The notes: generated by a model from the letters alone, not told the origin. 64,000 nt of DNA from Leadbetterella sp035299025 (GCA_035299025.1 DATGXK010000019.1:1-64000); one strand, 5' to 3'. Counted from the first letter of the stretch, positions 25,796 to 34,563 are shown. Program-made: numbers and translations.

Positions 25796-26419
25796 ATGCC
25801 GTTATATCTCAACAAAAAACTTAGCGAGGAAATTCAATTCATGGTATGGGAACTAACCGAAAGCTTTAATGAACTCCTAGACCTCGTTTGTCCGGACGAA
25901 GAAGACCTTGAGAATCTCAACAAAATTGGTGTTGAAGCAAAAAAAAAGGAATATTTAGCTGGCAAAAATGCGGTAATGCAGATGTGCAAGCTGAGCAATG
26001 TTGCATTTGGAGGAATTATAAAAGATGAACATGGCAAGCCTTTTCTGAAAGACAGTTCTTTAGAAATATCTCTTACACACACCACCCAATTTGTGGGAGT
26101 AGTTTTTTCAAAAACTGGCCCAATTGGAATGGACATAGAAAAACCAAGACCGCAAATATTCAAAGTAATAAGTAGGCTGTGCGTGTCATCGGAGCTGGCA
26201 TGGGTAAATGAAAATCTCGAAAGAGCCACCATACTTTGGTCTGCTAAAGAGGCTCTGTATAAACTTTATGGAAAAAGGAAAGTTGACTTCAAAGAAAATT
26301 TACTCCTAATCCAATCTTCAAAAGGGCTTGTGGGTAGAATAAAAATGCCCGACTATAAAGCCGAGCATCAAATATTAGTCGAAAAACTACCCAATCATTT
26401 GTTAGTTCTAGCTTATTGA
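25796..26419 (+). CDS. 4'-phosphopantetheinyl transferase superfamily protein
   Basis: A 207-residue Sfp-like enzyme that moves phosphopantetheine from CoA onto a serine of carrier proteins. The two signature regions are present: GPIGMDIEKPRPQ (Mg-binding Asp and Glu) and LWSAKEALYKLYGKRKVDF (the W-KE-xxK motif). The upstream KEYLAGKNAVMQM and KPFLKDSSLEISLTHT also fit. It is of pseudo-dimeric Sfp size rather than the 120-residue AcpS. It converges on, and overlaps by 7 bp, the YtxJ gene; panC, which makes the pantothenate precursor of CoA, lies next door. The carrier-protein target is not visible in the window. Confidence 0.92.
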   Translation: MPLYLNKKLSEEIQFMVWELTESFNELLDLVCPDEEDLENLNKIGVEAKKKEYLAGKNAVMQMCKLSNVAFGGIIKDEHGKPFLKDSSLEISLTHTTQFVGVVFSKTGPIGMDIEKPRPQIFKVISRLCVSSELAWVNENLERATILWSAKEALYKLYGKRKVDFKENLLLIQSSKGLVGRIKMPDYKAEHQILVEKLPNHLLVLAY

Positions 26420-26754
26420 ACTTTCTCTAGAACATCTGCAAAATCTATCCCATAATGTGATTCTGAGAAAATACTACCGCCATTTTTAATCAACAACAAT
26501 TGCGGAGATTCGTGATCTACCCCGAATTCAGTGGCAATTTTATTCGAAATATCACGGTGGGCTATCAAATCGAGATAATAAAACTTCACCCCTTTTTTGT
26601 CCTGAGTCTTGGCCCAATTCCTTTCAAATCTATCCAAGGCAGTTGCACTGATGGAGCACCTTGTACTGTGCTTGAATATGACCACCGCTTGTTGGCTCGA
26701 CTCTTCTTTTATGGTTTCTAATTGTTGGATTTCCGTAAGACTATTCCATTCCAT
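26413..26754 (-). CDS. ytxJ: Bacillithiol system redox-active protein YtxJ
   Basis: A 113-residue thioredoxin-fold protein of the YtxJ family, thought to act as a monothiol bacilliredoxin in organisms using bacillithiol. The features are VVIFKHSTRCSISATALDRFE, where the single cysteine sits in the TRCSIS position, then VKFYYLDLIAHRDISNKIA and the cis-Pro-like ESPQLLLIKNGGSIF, and the C-terminal SHYGIDFADV. Its presence suggests the organism makes bacillithiol; the bsh genes are not in the window. It overlaps the phosphopantetheinyl transferase at the 3' end. Confidence 0.92.
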   Translation of the reverse strand: MEWNSLTEIQQLETIKEESSQQAVVIFKHSTRCSISATALDRFERNWAKTQDKKGVKFYYLDLIAHRDISNKIATEFGVDHESPQLLLIKNGGSIFSESHYGIDFADVLEKVQ

Positions 26755-26800
26755 TCTAAATTTCCTTTTTTATATTTCAACAAAGGTAGAACAGAAAAGT

Positions 26801-27637
26801 TCAAAAAACATAGTTATCAATCAGCCGTACTCCACCCAAATGAGCAGCTAAAATGATGGCGGTTTTCCGTTTGGGGTTTAACTGGGAAATACTTTCTAGG
26901 GTCTCAAAATCTGCTATTTCATAGTATTCCAACTCAAAGGCAGGATATTCTTTATAAAACTCAGAAATCTTGTTTTTGACCTCCAAAGCCGTATCGCCTT
27001 GAATAAGACGTTCTTTGCCCAAGATCAAAGAGCGATAAATAAGTGGAGCCAGGTCTCTGTCTGAAGGTGAAATACGCCTGTTTCGAGAAGACATTGCCAA
27101 ACCATCATTTTCTCTAATGGTTTCACAAACAACCAATTTCACATCAAAACTCAAATCATTGATAAGTCTATGAATTACGGCCACTTGCTGTATGTCTTTT
27201 TGCCCAAAATAGGCTTGTGTTGGCTTAATGATATTAAATAGTTTGGCCACTACTATCCCTACACCATTGAAATGTCCAGGCCTAAACTTACCTTCCATAA
27301 TAGTTTCTAAACTCCCAAAATCGATCTTTAAATTCGGCAAAGAAGGATACATTTCTTCTGCAGATGGTGCGAAAACTACATCACAACCCTCCTTTTCTAA
27401 CATTCTACAGTCGTCTTCCAAGGTTCTTGGATATTTTTTCAAATCATCAGGATTATTAAACTGGGTAGGATTCACGAAAATACTACACACTGTTAGAGCA
27501 TTCTCCCCTTTCGACCTCCTTACCAAAGCCATGTGACCGTCGTGCAGAGCACCCATGGTAGGTACAAAACCCACTGATAGTTGACCGTGACTTTTGAGGT
27601 ATTTTTGGGTATCAATTATGCTACTAAATATCTTCAT
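26801..27637 (-). CDS. panC: Pantoate--beta-alanine ligase PanC
   Basis: A 278-residue cytosolic enzyme condensing pantoate and beta-alanine with ATP to pantothenate, the CoA precursor. Motifs: VGFVPTMGALHDGHMALVRRS (class I nucleotidyl-transferase HDGH), SIFVNPTQFNNPDD, GHFNGVGIVVAKLFNI, YFGQKDIQQVAVI and the KMSKS-like MSSRNRRIS. The length and motifs are complete. It is divergent from the M23 peptidase gene with a 71-bp shared promoter region. Confidence 0.98.
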   Translation of the reverse strand: MKIFSSIIDTQKYLKSHGQLSVGFVPTMGALHDGHMALVRRSKGENALTVCSIFVNPTQFNNPDDLKKYPRTLEDDCRMLEKEGCDVVFAPSAEEMYPSLPNLKIDFGSLETIMEGKFRPGHFNGVGIVVAKLFNIIKPTQAYFGQKDIQQVAVIHRLINDLSFDVKLVVCETIRENDGLAMSSRNRRISPSDRDLAPLIYRSLILGKERLIQGDTALEVKNKISEFYKEYPAFELEYYEIADFETLESISQLNPKRKTAIILAAHLGGVRLIDNYVF

Positions 27638-27682
27638 GTATTACAGATGTTAAATTTTGGCGGCAATTAAGCATTAATAATG

Positions 27683-27690
27683 TAATTTTG
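27683..27690 (+). promoter_or_regulatory. -7 element for the M23 peptidase gene
   Basis: TAATTTTG is an exact TAnnTTTG match, 18 bp upstream of the ATG at 27709. Confidence 0.6.
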
Positions 27691-27708
27691 TATGATTTTT
27701 AAGAAAAT

Positions 27709-28308
27709 ATGACTGTTAGATTCCTTCTTTTATTTCTTTTCTGGGCTAAAATAACGCTGGCCCAGTGGAGTGCGAAACCCGACACCACTCTGACGGTTGA
27801 AGATTATTGGGAGCAAGAACTTAGCCCGATTATTGACCTGAATGAGATTGTTAACTATATCCACAACGACCCCTTCAATTTTATGTTTGTGGCCAATATA
27901 CCTGGCGGCAACCCTCTCGCCAGAGAAATATCTGTAAACTCGTTCTATGGTGCCCGGAAACACCCCATACACCATGTTTTAAAATTTCATCGTGGTATAG
28001 ATTTACAGGGCGTTAATGGAGAACAGGTTATAGCGAGTGGCAATGGGAAGGTTGTTGATGCGGGTTTCAGAGAAGACCTAGGGAATTTCATAAAAATCAA
28101 ACATAAATATGGATTTGAGTCTATTTATGGTCATCTGAGCAAGATTTCCGTAAAAAAAGGAGAAGTAGTCATAAAAGGCCAAAAGATAGGGAAAGTGGGT
28201 TCTACAGGAAAAGTAACCGGTCCTCATTTGCACTACACATTAAAAAAGAACGAGACCTATCTGGACCCGTTCGATTTTCTATTTATGAGTTTTGAGAAAG
28301 CGTTCTGA
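27709..28308 (+). CDS. M23 family metallopeptidase (LytM-like)
   Basis: A 199-residue exported endopeptidase-like protein. The signal peptide is MTVRFLLLFLFWAKITLAQ (about 19 residues). The LytM domain occupies residues 75-190, with the zinc ligands in KFHRGIDLQG (HxxxD) and GPHLHYTLKK (HxH), separated by the typical GNFIKIKHKYGFESIYGHLS and GQKIGKVGSTGKVTGP. The metal site looks complete, so it may cut peptidoglycan peptides in the periplasm. It is divergent from panC and convergent with glmS. Confidence 0.95.
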   Translation: MTVRFLLLFLFWAKITLAQWSAKPDTTLTVEDYWEQELSPIIDLNEIVNYIHNDPFNFMFVANIPGGNPLAREISVNSFYGARKHPIHHVLKFHRGIDLQGVNGEQVIASGNGKVVDAGFREDLGNFIKIKHKYGFESIYGHLSKISVKKGEVVIKGQKIGKVGSTGKVTGPHLHYTLKKNETYLDPFDFLFMSFEKAF

Positions 28309-28382
28309 TGACACGACTCAAACCGGCAAATCAATCTATATCTCCTTCGTACTCAAGATGTATATTGGGTTGATAGAGCTCT

Positions 28383-30221
28383 CTATTCTACCGTAACCGA
28401 TTTAGCCAAATTTCTTGGTTGATCCACATTTCTACCTCTCAACACAGCGATATAATAAGATAACAACTGAAGCGGAATAACGGTCAACAGAGGCTGGATT
28501 ACCTCATGCGTATTGGGCACTTCAATGGCAAAGTCAACCATTTTCTTCACCTCAGTGTCACCCTCTGACACAATCGCTATAACTCTCCCTTTCCTGGCCT
28601 TTACTTCTTGGATATTCGAAACCACTTTTTCGTAAGAACTATCTTTTGTAGCAATAAAAACAACAGGCATGTCTTCGTCAATCAAGGCAATTGGGCCGTG
28701 TTTCATTTCTGCAGCCGGATATCCCTCGGCATGAATGTAGGAAATCTCTTTGAGTTTTAAGGCTCCTTCCAAGGCAACAGGAAAATTCAATCCTCTTCCC
28801 AAGAAAATGAAATTTGAAGCAAAGGTAAAGAGCTTCGAAATATCCTTAATTTCGTCAGCACTTTTAAGAATCTCCTCCACTTTTTGAGGAATAGCAGACA
28901 ACTCAATCAATAACCTTCTATAAGTTTCGCTATCTATGGTTCCTTTGGCCTGAGCTGTTGCTATGGCTATCATGGTAAGAACCGTAACTTGGGCGGTAAA
29001 GGCTTTTGTACTCGCAACACCAATTTCGGGTCCGGCGTGTGTGTAAACGCCAGCTTCTGTAATACGTGAAATGGACGAACCTACCACATTACAAACTCCC
29101 AATATGACGGCCCCTTTAGATTTGGCCAATTCGAGAGCCGCCAAAGTATCGGCCGTTTCACCTGATTGAGAAATAGCAATAACAAAATCACCTTCTTTGA
29201 TGATTGGATTTCTATACCTAAATTCTGAGGCATATTCTACTTCAACATTTATTCTGGCCAACTCTTCAAAAAGGTATTCGCCAACCAAACCAGCATGCCA
29301 TGAAGTACCACAAGCCACAAAAACTATCCTTTTTGCTTTTGCCAACTTACCAATATGATTTTGCAGACCGCCCAACTGAATAATCGCTTCGTCCGCATTG
29401 ACTCTTCCTCGCAAACAATCGGCTATAGACTTGGGTTGTTCAAAAATCTCTTTAAGCATAAAGTGGTCATAGCCACCTTTTTCTATCGCTTCAAGCTCAA
29501 GTTCAACCGTCTGTACGTAAGGATCTTGTTCTTCATTCTGAAGATTTTTTACAGTTAATCCCTCTTTGTTCACAATCGCTATTTCCAAATCATCCAGATA
29601 AACCACCTCCTTGGTGTATTCAATGATAGGCGTAGCATCAGAAGCAAAGAAATATTCGTCTTTCCCAATACCGATTACCAACGGACTACCCTTACGAGCC
29701 GCTACCAGTTGATCAGGATTTTCTGAATCCAAAACCACTATTGCATAAGCCCCGACTACCTCCTTCAAGGCAATCCTAACGGCTTCAGGCAAATCACATT
29801 GTTTTGACTTCTGAATTTCTTCAATAAAATTAACCAGTACTTCGGTATCTGTCTGACTATGGAATACATAACTTTTATTTAGAAGAACTTGCTTTATAGA
29901 AGAATAATTTTCTATAATACCATTATGTATAATTGCAAATCTGCCGGAATTCGACTTGTGCGGATGTGCGTTTACATCGTTAGGTTCACCGTGAGTAGCC
30001 CATCTTGTATGGCCAATGCCTATTGTAGAAGAAATCAGGCTTTGATTCAACACACTTTCCAAATCTACAACTTTACCTTTTTTCTTAAAGACCCCTAGAC
30101 CATTCTCATTTATGATGGCAATACCAGAGCTGTCATAACCCCGATACTCCAATCTTTTTAAACCTTTAATTATCAACGAAGCTGCGTCTCTATGACCTAT
30201 GTAAGCAACAATTCCACACAT
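28383..30221 (-). CDS. glmS: Glutamine--fructose-6-phosphate aminotransferase (isomerizing) GlmS
   Basis: A 612-residue enzyme making glucosamine-6-phosphate for peptidoglycan and lipopolysaccharide. The N-terminal glutaminase starts MCGIVAYIGHRDA with the nucleophile Cys2, followed by LEYRGYDSSGIA, GHTRWATHGEPN and HNGIIENY. Two SIS domains carry the sugar phosphate site (FVACGTSWHAGL, ISQSGETADT, GPEIGVASTKAFTAQ). The canonical C-terminus LAKSVTVE is present. No glmS-ribozyme-like structure was recognised in its short leader; a -7 element lies at 30265-30272. Confidence 0.98.
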   Translation of the reverse strand: MCGIVAYIGHRDAASLIIKGLKRLEYRGYDSSGIAIINENGLGVFKKKGKVVDLESVLNQSLISSTIGIGHTRWATHGEPNDVNAHPHKSNSGRFAIIHNGIIENYSSIKQVLLNKSYVFHSQTDTEVLVNFIEEIQKSKQCDLPEAVRIALKEVVGAYAIVVLDSENPDQLVAARKGSPLVIGIGKDEYFFASDATPIIEYTKEVVYLDDLEIAIVNKEGLTVKNLQNEEQDPYVQTVELELEAIEKGGYDHFMLKEIFEQPKSIADCLRGRVNADEAIIQLGGLQNHIGKLAKAKRIVFVACGTSWHAGLVGEYLFEELARINVEVEYASEFRYRNPIIKEGDFVIAISQSGETADTLAALELAKSKGAVILGVCNVVGSSISRITEAGVYTHAGPEIGVASTKAFTAQVTVLTMIAIATAQAKGTIDSETYRRLLIELSAIPQKVEEILKSADEIKDISKLFTFASNFIFLGRGLNFPVALEGALKLKEISYIHAEGYPAAEMKHGPIALIDEDMPVVFIATKDSSYEKVVSNIQEVKARKGRVIAIVSEGDTEVKKMVDFAIEVPNTHEVIQPLLTVIPLQLLSYYIAVLRGRNVDQPRNLAKSVTVE

Positions 30222-30552
30222 ATATTTGCTATATAAAAATTATAAATTTTCTAAATGAATCTTGCAAAAATATCAAATTATCGTGATGAGATACGGGTTT
30301 TATTTTTTAAATAAAATTAATAATTATCTCTCCAATTTAGAAGAAGCCAAAACAGCAATATTCGTATAAAATATTGACCAAAAGATACTTGTATTTTATT
30401 TAAAAAACTCCGACTTGTTTTTAAATTATTTTAAGAAGAAAGAAGCATCAATCTGAGCATCAATTGGTAGTTGATCATTCAAAAAACTCGGTTGAAGAAT
30501 CTAAGAAAAGCGAAGTCGATCGGCATAAACAAAAAAAAAGAGCACTCGGCTC
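30222..30552. other. Intergenic region between glmS and the DUF4270 gene
   Basis: 331 bp. The left end carries the glmS promoter (30265-30272) and leader; the right end carries the DUF4270-gene terminator (30528-30556). The middle (about 30300-30520) is AT-rich with no open frame or RNA gene that I can support. Confidence 0.5.
30265..30272 (-). promoter_or_regulatory. -7 element for glmS
   Basis: On the minus strand TATTTTTG followed by C matches TAnnTTTG, 44 bp upstream of the glmS ATG. Confidence 0.6.
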
Positions 30553-30556
30553 TTAA
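30528..30556 (-). terminator. Rho-independent terminator of the DUF4270 gene
   Basis: On the minus strand AAGAGC-CGAGT-GCTCTT is followed by about nine T. The stem begins inside the TAA stop codon of the gene. Confidence 0.8.
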
Positions 30557-31902
30557 TATTTTGTGTAATACAATTTCAACTTGGGTTTTCGAAAAACCGC
30601 TCTACGCAGATTGTCATTCGCCAGTAAGCCGTTTCCAGAAGTTGTAAGAACCGCAGGCATCACCATTAAACCTTTGGAGGTAACCGTTTTATTGGTAATC
30701 TTCTGCAAATAATTCGTTATATCCAAATTTACAATATTTGTGGAATCTACTAATGTATAAACCACACCCGACAAATCATTGCCAATTGGGGTAAGATAAG
30801 AGAGTTGATTTGAACTGCTACGAACTTGCTGATTGTTAGAACCTACCTCGCCCAATACAAAATTATAAATCTTGGGGTGGAGGGCACTTATAGACTCCGG
30901 CTTTAGTTCAAATTCAAGAACTGCTTTGCTTACTCTGATATTTGATCCCAAATATTTAATTCGATCAAAATTAATTTTAGTACTTAATCCACTCCCACCC
31001 TGCACATAGCTGTGGTTATTGGTGAGTTTGGCATTCAGTTCGTTTTTAGTTTTCGAAATTCCTGATAATAACGTAGCTCCTCTATTAAACTCATAAAACG
31101 TATGCCTTGGACCATTCAAATCAAAGGTATAAACATATTTGGTCGTATCTCCGTCATAATGCCAATTCGCTATCAGCGTACTGGTACTTGCACTCAAAGG
31201 CCCTGTGGTAAATGAATACACAGCCTTATTGGCACTTTCAGGCACAATTGCAAAACCTTTCAACGCGTTGTTGAATTTGGCGTTGTCGGCTCCTGCAGTA
31301 GGTGCCACACCTAAAATTTCTTGGGCAATACTTTTAGGAAGGCTTACAAACAAAGCTATAGCGGTATTACTATCCGACTTAAAAGATCGAACATTTACAC
31401 CAAACCTAGCCAAAGACTCTCCCTCATATTCGACTTTTTCGTCACCATTGTAGTTTTTCGACAAATTCATCGAACTTTTCAGTCTGTAAATATTAAAGAA
31501 ACTCCTGGTCAGAGTATCTCCATAAATCTGCCCCGAACTCACAATTCTTAGTCTTAGAGAATCAGCAATTGGATTAGATTTCACAATAAACGTATCGATA
31601 GCCGTAGTACCCGAAGTGGTGGTATAATTTACCAAAGAAGGCTGAAAAAAGGACATTGCTTTTATGCTTCCAAGCTCGGGATCATTAAATATTCCTGAAA
31701 GGATATAGTTTGATTTGCCATTTACAGTAGAATCTGCCAAAATTGTAGACAAATCCAAGCTCAAAGTATCTGTGTAAATTGAGGTGGCATTTGCGTTTCC
31801 ATCAAAATCAAAACCAATGTCTGTGGGATTTTCGCAAGAAATAAAAAATACCGAAGCCAAGATTAAACTTATCTTGGATAAATCAACAAGAATTTTTTTC
31901 AT
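30553..31902 (-). CDS. DUF4270 family lipoprotein
   Basis: A 449-residue protein starting MKKILVDLSKISLILASVFFISCENP, a lipoprotein signal with the lipobox ending in FISC, so it should be anchored at the outer or inner membrane. The start at 31902 was chosen because it begins this signal; the longer frame would overlap the upstream gene. The mature part has the DUF4270 features: DIGFDFDGN after the anchor, DTLSLDLSTILADS, a central beta-rich body, and a final domain ending FRKPKLKLYY. It starts 7 bp after the glycogen-synthase-like gene and is co-transcribed with it. This pairing recurs in Bacteroidota near panC and glmS; the function is unknown. Confidence 0.9.
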   Translation of the reverse strand: MKKILVDLSKISLILASVFFISCENPTDIGFDFDGNANATSIYTDTLSLDLSTILADSTVNGKSNYILSGIFNDPELGSIKAMSFFQPSLVNYTTTSGTTAIDTFIVKSNPIADSLRLRIVSSGQIYGDTLTRSFFNIYRLKSSMNLSKNYNGDEKVEYEGESLARFGVNVRSFKSDSNTAIALFVSLPKSIAQEILGVAPTAGADNAKFNNALKGFAIVPESANKAVYSFTTGPLSASTSTLIANWHYDGDTTKYVYTFDLNGPRHTFYEFNRGATLLSGISKTKNELNAKLTNNHSYVQGGSGLSTKINFDRIKYLGSNIRVSKAVLEFELKPESISALHPKIYNFVLGEVGSNNQQVRSSSNQLSYLTPIGNDLSGVVYTLVDSTNIVNLDITNYLQKITNKTVTSKGLMVMPAVLTTSGNGLLANDNLRRAVFRKPKLKLYYTKY

Positions 31903-31909
31903 AAAATAA

Positions 31910-32719
31910 TCAATCTGCCAGCTCCGTGTAAAGGTTAAAGAAAGTATCGGCGGAGTTTTCGTCATCAATAAAGGAATCAATCTGTCTGTCTGCTGTTTCA
32001 TTCAAAGCATTTTTTATTGAATCATTCAAAGATGGGTTTGCTGTAACCACTACATCGGCATACTGACAACCAATTTTAATGAAACCGAGAAAATCTTGCG
32101 ACCTGAGGTTGGCCAAGTTTTCGTCGCTTACGTCCATCATTTTTACTTTCGGGAACATATCGTCGGTGAATTTATGCTCGAAGACGTTGTTGTATACTGT
32201 AAAAATGGTTTTGGTATTCTTAAAAATAGGGTCGTTTTTGTATGTTGTTTTCAGATACAACGGTATCAAGGCCGTCATCCAATCCGTACAATGCACCACA
32301 TCGGGAGCCCATCCAAGTTTCTTCACAGTTTCTAACGCACCTTTACAGAAGAAAATTGCACGCTCGTCATTGTCGTCATAAAAATTACCAGTTTTGTCAG
32401 TAAAGACAGTCTTTCTCTGAAAATAATCTTCATTATCTAAGAAATATACTTGCAACTTGGCAGATGGTATAGAAGCCACTTTGATAATGAGTGGTTTTTC
32501 TTCTTCACCGATACTGATATTAATGCCTGAAAGACGCACCACCTCATGAAGTCTATGCTTTCTCTCATTGATAAGACCAAAACGCGGTATTAATATCCTA
32601 ATCTCCATGCCTCTTTCCTGCATTTCCTGTGGGAGTTTTCTTAAAAGGGAGGCGATTTCCGAAATTTCCAAGAAAGGGTCTATCTCGGAGGAGATGTACA
32701 ATATACGCAGTTTACTCAT
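31910..32719 (-). CDS. Glycogen/starch synthase-like protein (GT5 catalytic N-domain only)
   Basis: A 269-residue protein matching the N-terminal Rossmann half of GT5 glycogen synthases: LRILYISSEIDPFLEISEIASLLRKLP (the ADP-glucose loop normally reads K-T-G-G-L; here it is EISEIASL), LIPRFGLINERKHRL, and APDVVHCTDWMTALIPLYLK. The C-terminal GT-B half with the E-x7-E motif is missing, and the usual K-x-G-G glycine motif is replaced. It is therefore unlikely to be an active glycogen synthase by itself and may bind a sugar nucleotide or act as a regulator or scaffold. First gene of the operon with the DUF4270 lipoprotein; its promoter region has two palindromic elements. Confidence 0.85.
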   Translation of the reverse strand: MSKLRILYISSEIDPFLEISEIASLLRKLPQEMQERGMEIRILIPRFGLINERKHRLHEVVRLSGINISIGEEEKPLIIKVASIPSAKLQVYFLDNEDYFQRKTVFTDKTGNFYDDNDERAIFFCKGALETVKKLGWAPDVVHCTDWMTALIPLYLKTTYKNDPIFKNTKTIFTVYNNVFEHKFTDDMFPKVKMMDVSDENLANLRSQDFLGFIKIGCQYADVVVTANPSLNDSIKNALNETADRQIDSFIDDENSADTFFNLYTELAD

Positions 32720-32747
32720 AAAAAACCAATAATGTTTCTAAAATATA

Positions 32748-32818
32748 GTATTTGAAACAAATACGGGTGCAAAGATACTAAAAAATAATCTATTAATATG
32801 CAAGTGTTTCAAACAAAT
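32748..32818. promoter_or_regulatory. Two related operator-like elements at the glycogen-synthase-like promoter
   Basis: GTATTTG-AAA-CAAATAC (32748-32764) is a perfect 7+7 inverted repeat lying just downstream of the -7 element. TTTCAAACAAAT (32807-32818) differs by one base from the TTTGAAACAAAT core of the first and lies about 30-48 bp upstream of the -7 element. The arrangement suits a dimeric regulator with two sites. No regulator is assigned. Confidence 0.45.
32770..32777 (-). promoter_or_regulatory. -7 element for the glycogen-synthase-like operon
   Basis: On the minus strand TATCTTTG followed by C matches TAnnTTTG, 51 bp upstream of the ATG at 32719. Confidence 0.65.
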
Positions 32819-32880
32819 TAGATTCCAATGGTTTACATTCGCTCATTTATGAGCCTCATTTCGGCAGTTTCGATTCACAA

Positions 32881-34290
32881 TCACAGATTGACTAGTCTAC
32901 ACCTCTCTCCTTTCCAAACGAGCTTTAAACCCAAATACTCCAAGTGAGCGTTGGTATAATCAAAAATAGGCTGGTTGCCTTCTATCGTAAATTCAAAATA
33001 CTCTCTCAATGACTCTCCATAGATTTTTTCACAGGCTTTTTGAATATCCAAATAAGAGTACCCTTTCTTTAAATGGCCAAATTTTTTCCAGAGTAGCCGC
33101 ATTACATCATCCAGGGTTTTTTTTTCCTTGAATTTCTTCCTGATTTTGATGTCCAGAATCATGGCCACCAATGCTCCTTTGCTGTAAACACTTACTTTCT
33201 TGTTCGGAATTCCTCTCTCATAACCGTCTACCCAGAGGTCAAAACTACTTTCTAACAAGGACTGACACGCCTGGTCGGCCTCCTCAAAATGCCTTCTGCA
33301 GGTGGTTTCTAGCTCGTGGAGGTATTCTTCATAAGTAATGGCTCCACTTTCGAATAGTACCTTGTCGCCATAATAGGTTGTGTAACCTTCAGCTACAAAG
33401 CAGGTTTCGAAGTAATTCTCATGGCCATAATTGTAAGGCAAAAGTTCTTTTGGTCTGATTTTGGCGATATTCCAAGCGTGAAACAGCTCATGCGAAGCCA
33501 AACCTAGAAAGTCGTTGTAATACGATGCCGGAATCACACCATTTTCGCCCAGAACCATCATGGTAGAGTTGCGGTGCTCTACGCCATGATAACATGTACT
33601 TTCGGGAACAATAAGAATGAAATGATAATCTTCTTCCGGGAACTCGCCAAATATACTGATTTGACGACGGGCAATTTTGGTCAAATCTGCAAGTAATTTT
33701 TGAATATCAAATTCAAATTTGCCCTGAATCCACAAATGAAATTTAATACTTTCAACTTCAAATTCCTGATGAAAAACAGAAGATGACAACAAAAATGGTG
33801 AATCAAAAAAATGATGAATATCCGCAGGCCGTAATTTAAAATAGTCACCTACTAACTCGGCCTTGATACCACAAACCAAACTTTGACCTTCGGCGTTCTT
33901 TCGGATATTAACTTCAAATCTTTCGTTTACTTTACCTGGCAAATAGAGCGTCAAATTGACCGGATTTACGTAAACGTATGAAGGAATAACCAAACTCGAA
34001 CCTGCATTCAACTCCTTAGAAAAACACTGATAAGATATCTCAATAACTTGATTTTCAACAGATTCTACCCGCCAAATATTTTTTTCCTTCTTCTTCCATG
34101 GTAACCCCTGACCACTAGCGGTTTGAGCAGAGAAGTTCAGGATGTTTTTAGCAAAATTTTGCAACTGATATCGGCCTGGTCTCCAAGTAGGAAGGTGCAA
34201 ATCTATAAATTTGGGCTGCCCGGCGGGTAATAAAATCTTGACCTCCACCAAGTTTTTATCTGTGAGAAACGAAAAAAAGTATCGAATCAT
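32881..34290 (-). CDS. M61 family (glycyl) aminopeptidase-like protein
   Basis: A 469-residue protein. The N-terminal beta domain (DLHLPTWRPGRYQLQNFAKNI) is the M61 N-terminal domain. The zinc site is GLASHELFHAWNIAKIRPKEL (HExxH) followed by the downstream Glu in FVAEGYTTYYGDKV. The C-terminal helices include YSKGALVAMILDIKIRKK, typical of the family. The usual PDZ domain at the C-terminus of longer M61 members is absent (typical length about 600). No signal peptide is visible, so it may act in the cytoplasm. It is divergent from rpmH. Confidence 0.92.
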   Translation of the reverse strand: MIRYFFSFLTDKNLVEVKILLPAGQPKFIDLHLPTWRPGRYQLQNFAKNILNFSAQTASGQGLPWKKKEKNIWRVESVENQVIEISYQCFSKELNAGSSLVIPSYVYVNPVNLTLYLPGKVNERFEVNIRKNAEGQSLVCGIKAELVGDYFKLRPADIHHFFDSPFLLSSSVFHQEFEVESIKFHLWIQGKFEFDIQKLLADLTKIARRQISIFGEFPEEDYHFILIVPESTCYHGVEHRNSTMMVLGENGVIPASYYNDFLGLASHELFHAWNIAKIRPKELLPYNYGHENYFETCFVAEGYTTYYGDKVLFESGAITYEEYLHELETTCRRHFEEADQACQSLLESSFDLWVDGYERGIPNKKVSVYSKGALVAMILDIKIRKKFKEKKTLDDVMRLLWKKFGHLKKGYSYLDIQKACEKIYGESLREYFEFTIEGNQPIFDYTNAHLEYLGLKLVWKGERCRLVNL

Positions 34291-34324
34291 CCAATCAAGA
34301 GTTTTTTTATTTGAAAATTATTAG

Positions 34325-34332
34325 TACCTTTG
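34325..34332 (+). promoter_or_regulatory. -7 element for rpmH-rnpA
   Basis: TACCTTTG followed by C matches TAnnTTTG, 45 bp upstream of the rpmH ATG; a T-run about 23 bp further upstream occupies the -33 position. Confidence 0.75.
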
Positions 34333-34376
34333 CAGTCCAATTCAGAATCGAGGAACAAAATTAATAGAAAAAGGAT

Positions 34377-34532
34377 ATGAAACGTACATTCCAACCATCA
34401 AATAGAAAGCGTACTAACAAACACGGCTTTCGTGAGCGTATGTCTACTCCAGGCGGAAGAAGAGTGATAACTGCTCGTCGTGCTAGAGGTAGATGGAAGC
34501 TAACTGTTTCGGATGAAAAATCTCACAAATAA
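34377..34532 (+). CDS. rpmH: Large ribosomal subunit protein bL34
   Basis: A 51-residue, highly basic ribosomal protein, too short for most frame lists. It reads MKRTFQPSNRKRTNKHGF, RERMSTPGGRRVI, ARRARGRWKLTV, matching bL34 along its whole length. AAAAAGGAT precedes the start. It is followed after 31 bp by a terminator-like stem and then by rnpA, the usual order. Confidence 0.97.
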   Translation: MKRTFQPSNRKRTNKHGFRERMSTPGGRRVITARRARGRWKLTVSDEKSHK

Positions 34533-34563
34533 TATTTGAGATTTTGCATTTAATTAAGATATT

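Noticed and set aside
28309..28382. Terminator between the M23 peptidase and glmS
   Set aside because: Only poorly matched arms and no T-run were found.
30222..30264. glmS ribozyme or riboswitch in the glmS leader
   Set aside because: The leader is about 40 nt, far too short, and has no matching core.
34377..34532. oriC region near rpmH
   Set aside because: No dnaA gene, DnaA-box cluster or rnpA-yidC-type origin arrangement is present; rpmH-rnpA alone is not sufficient.
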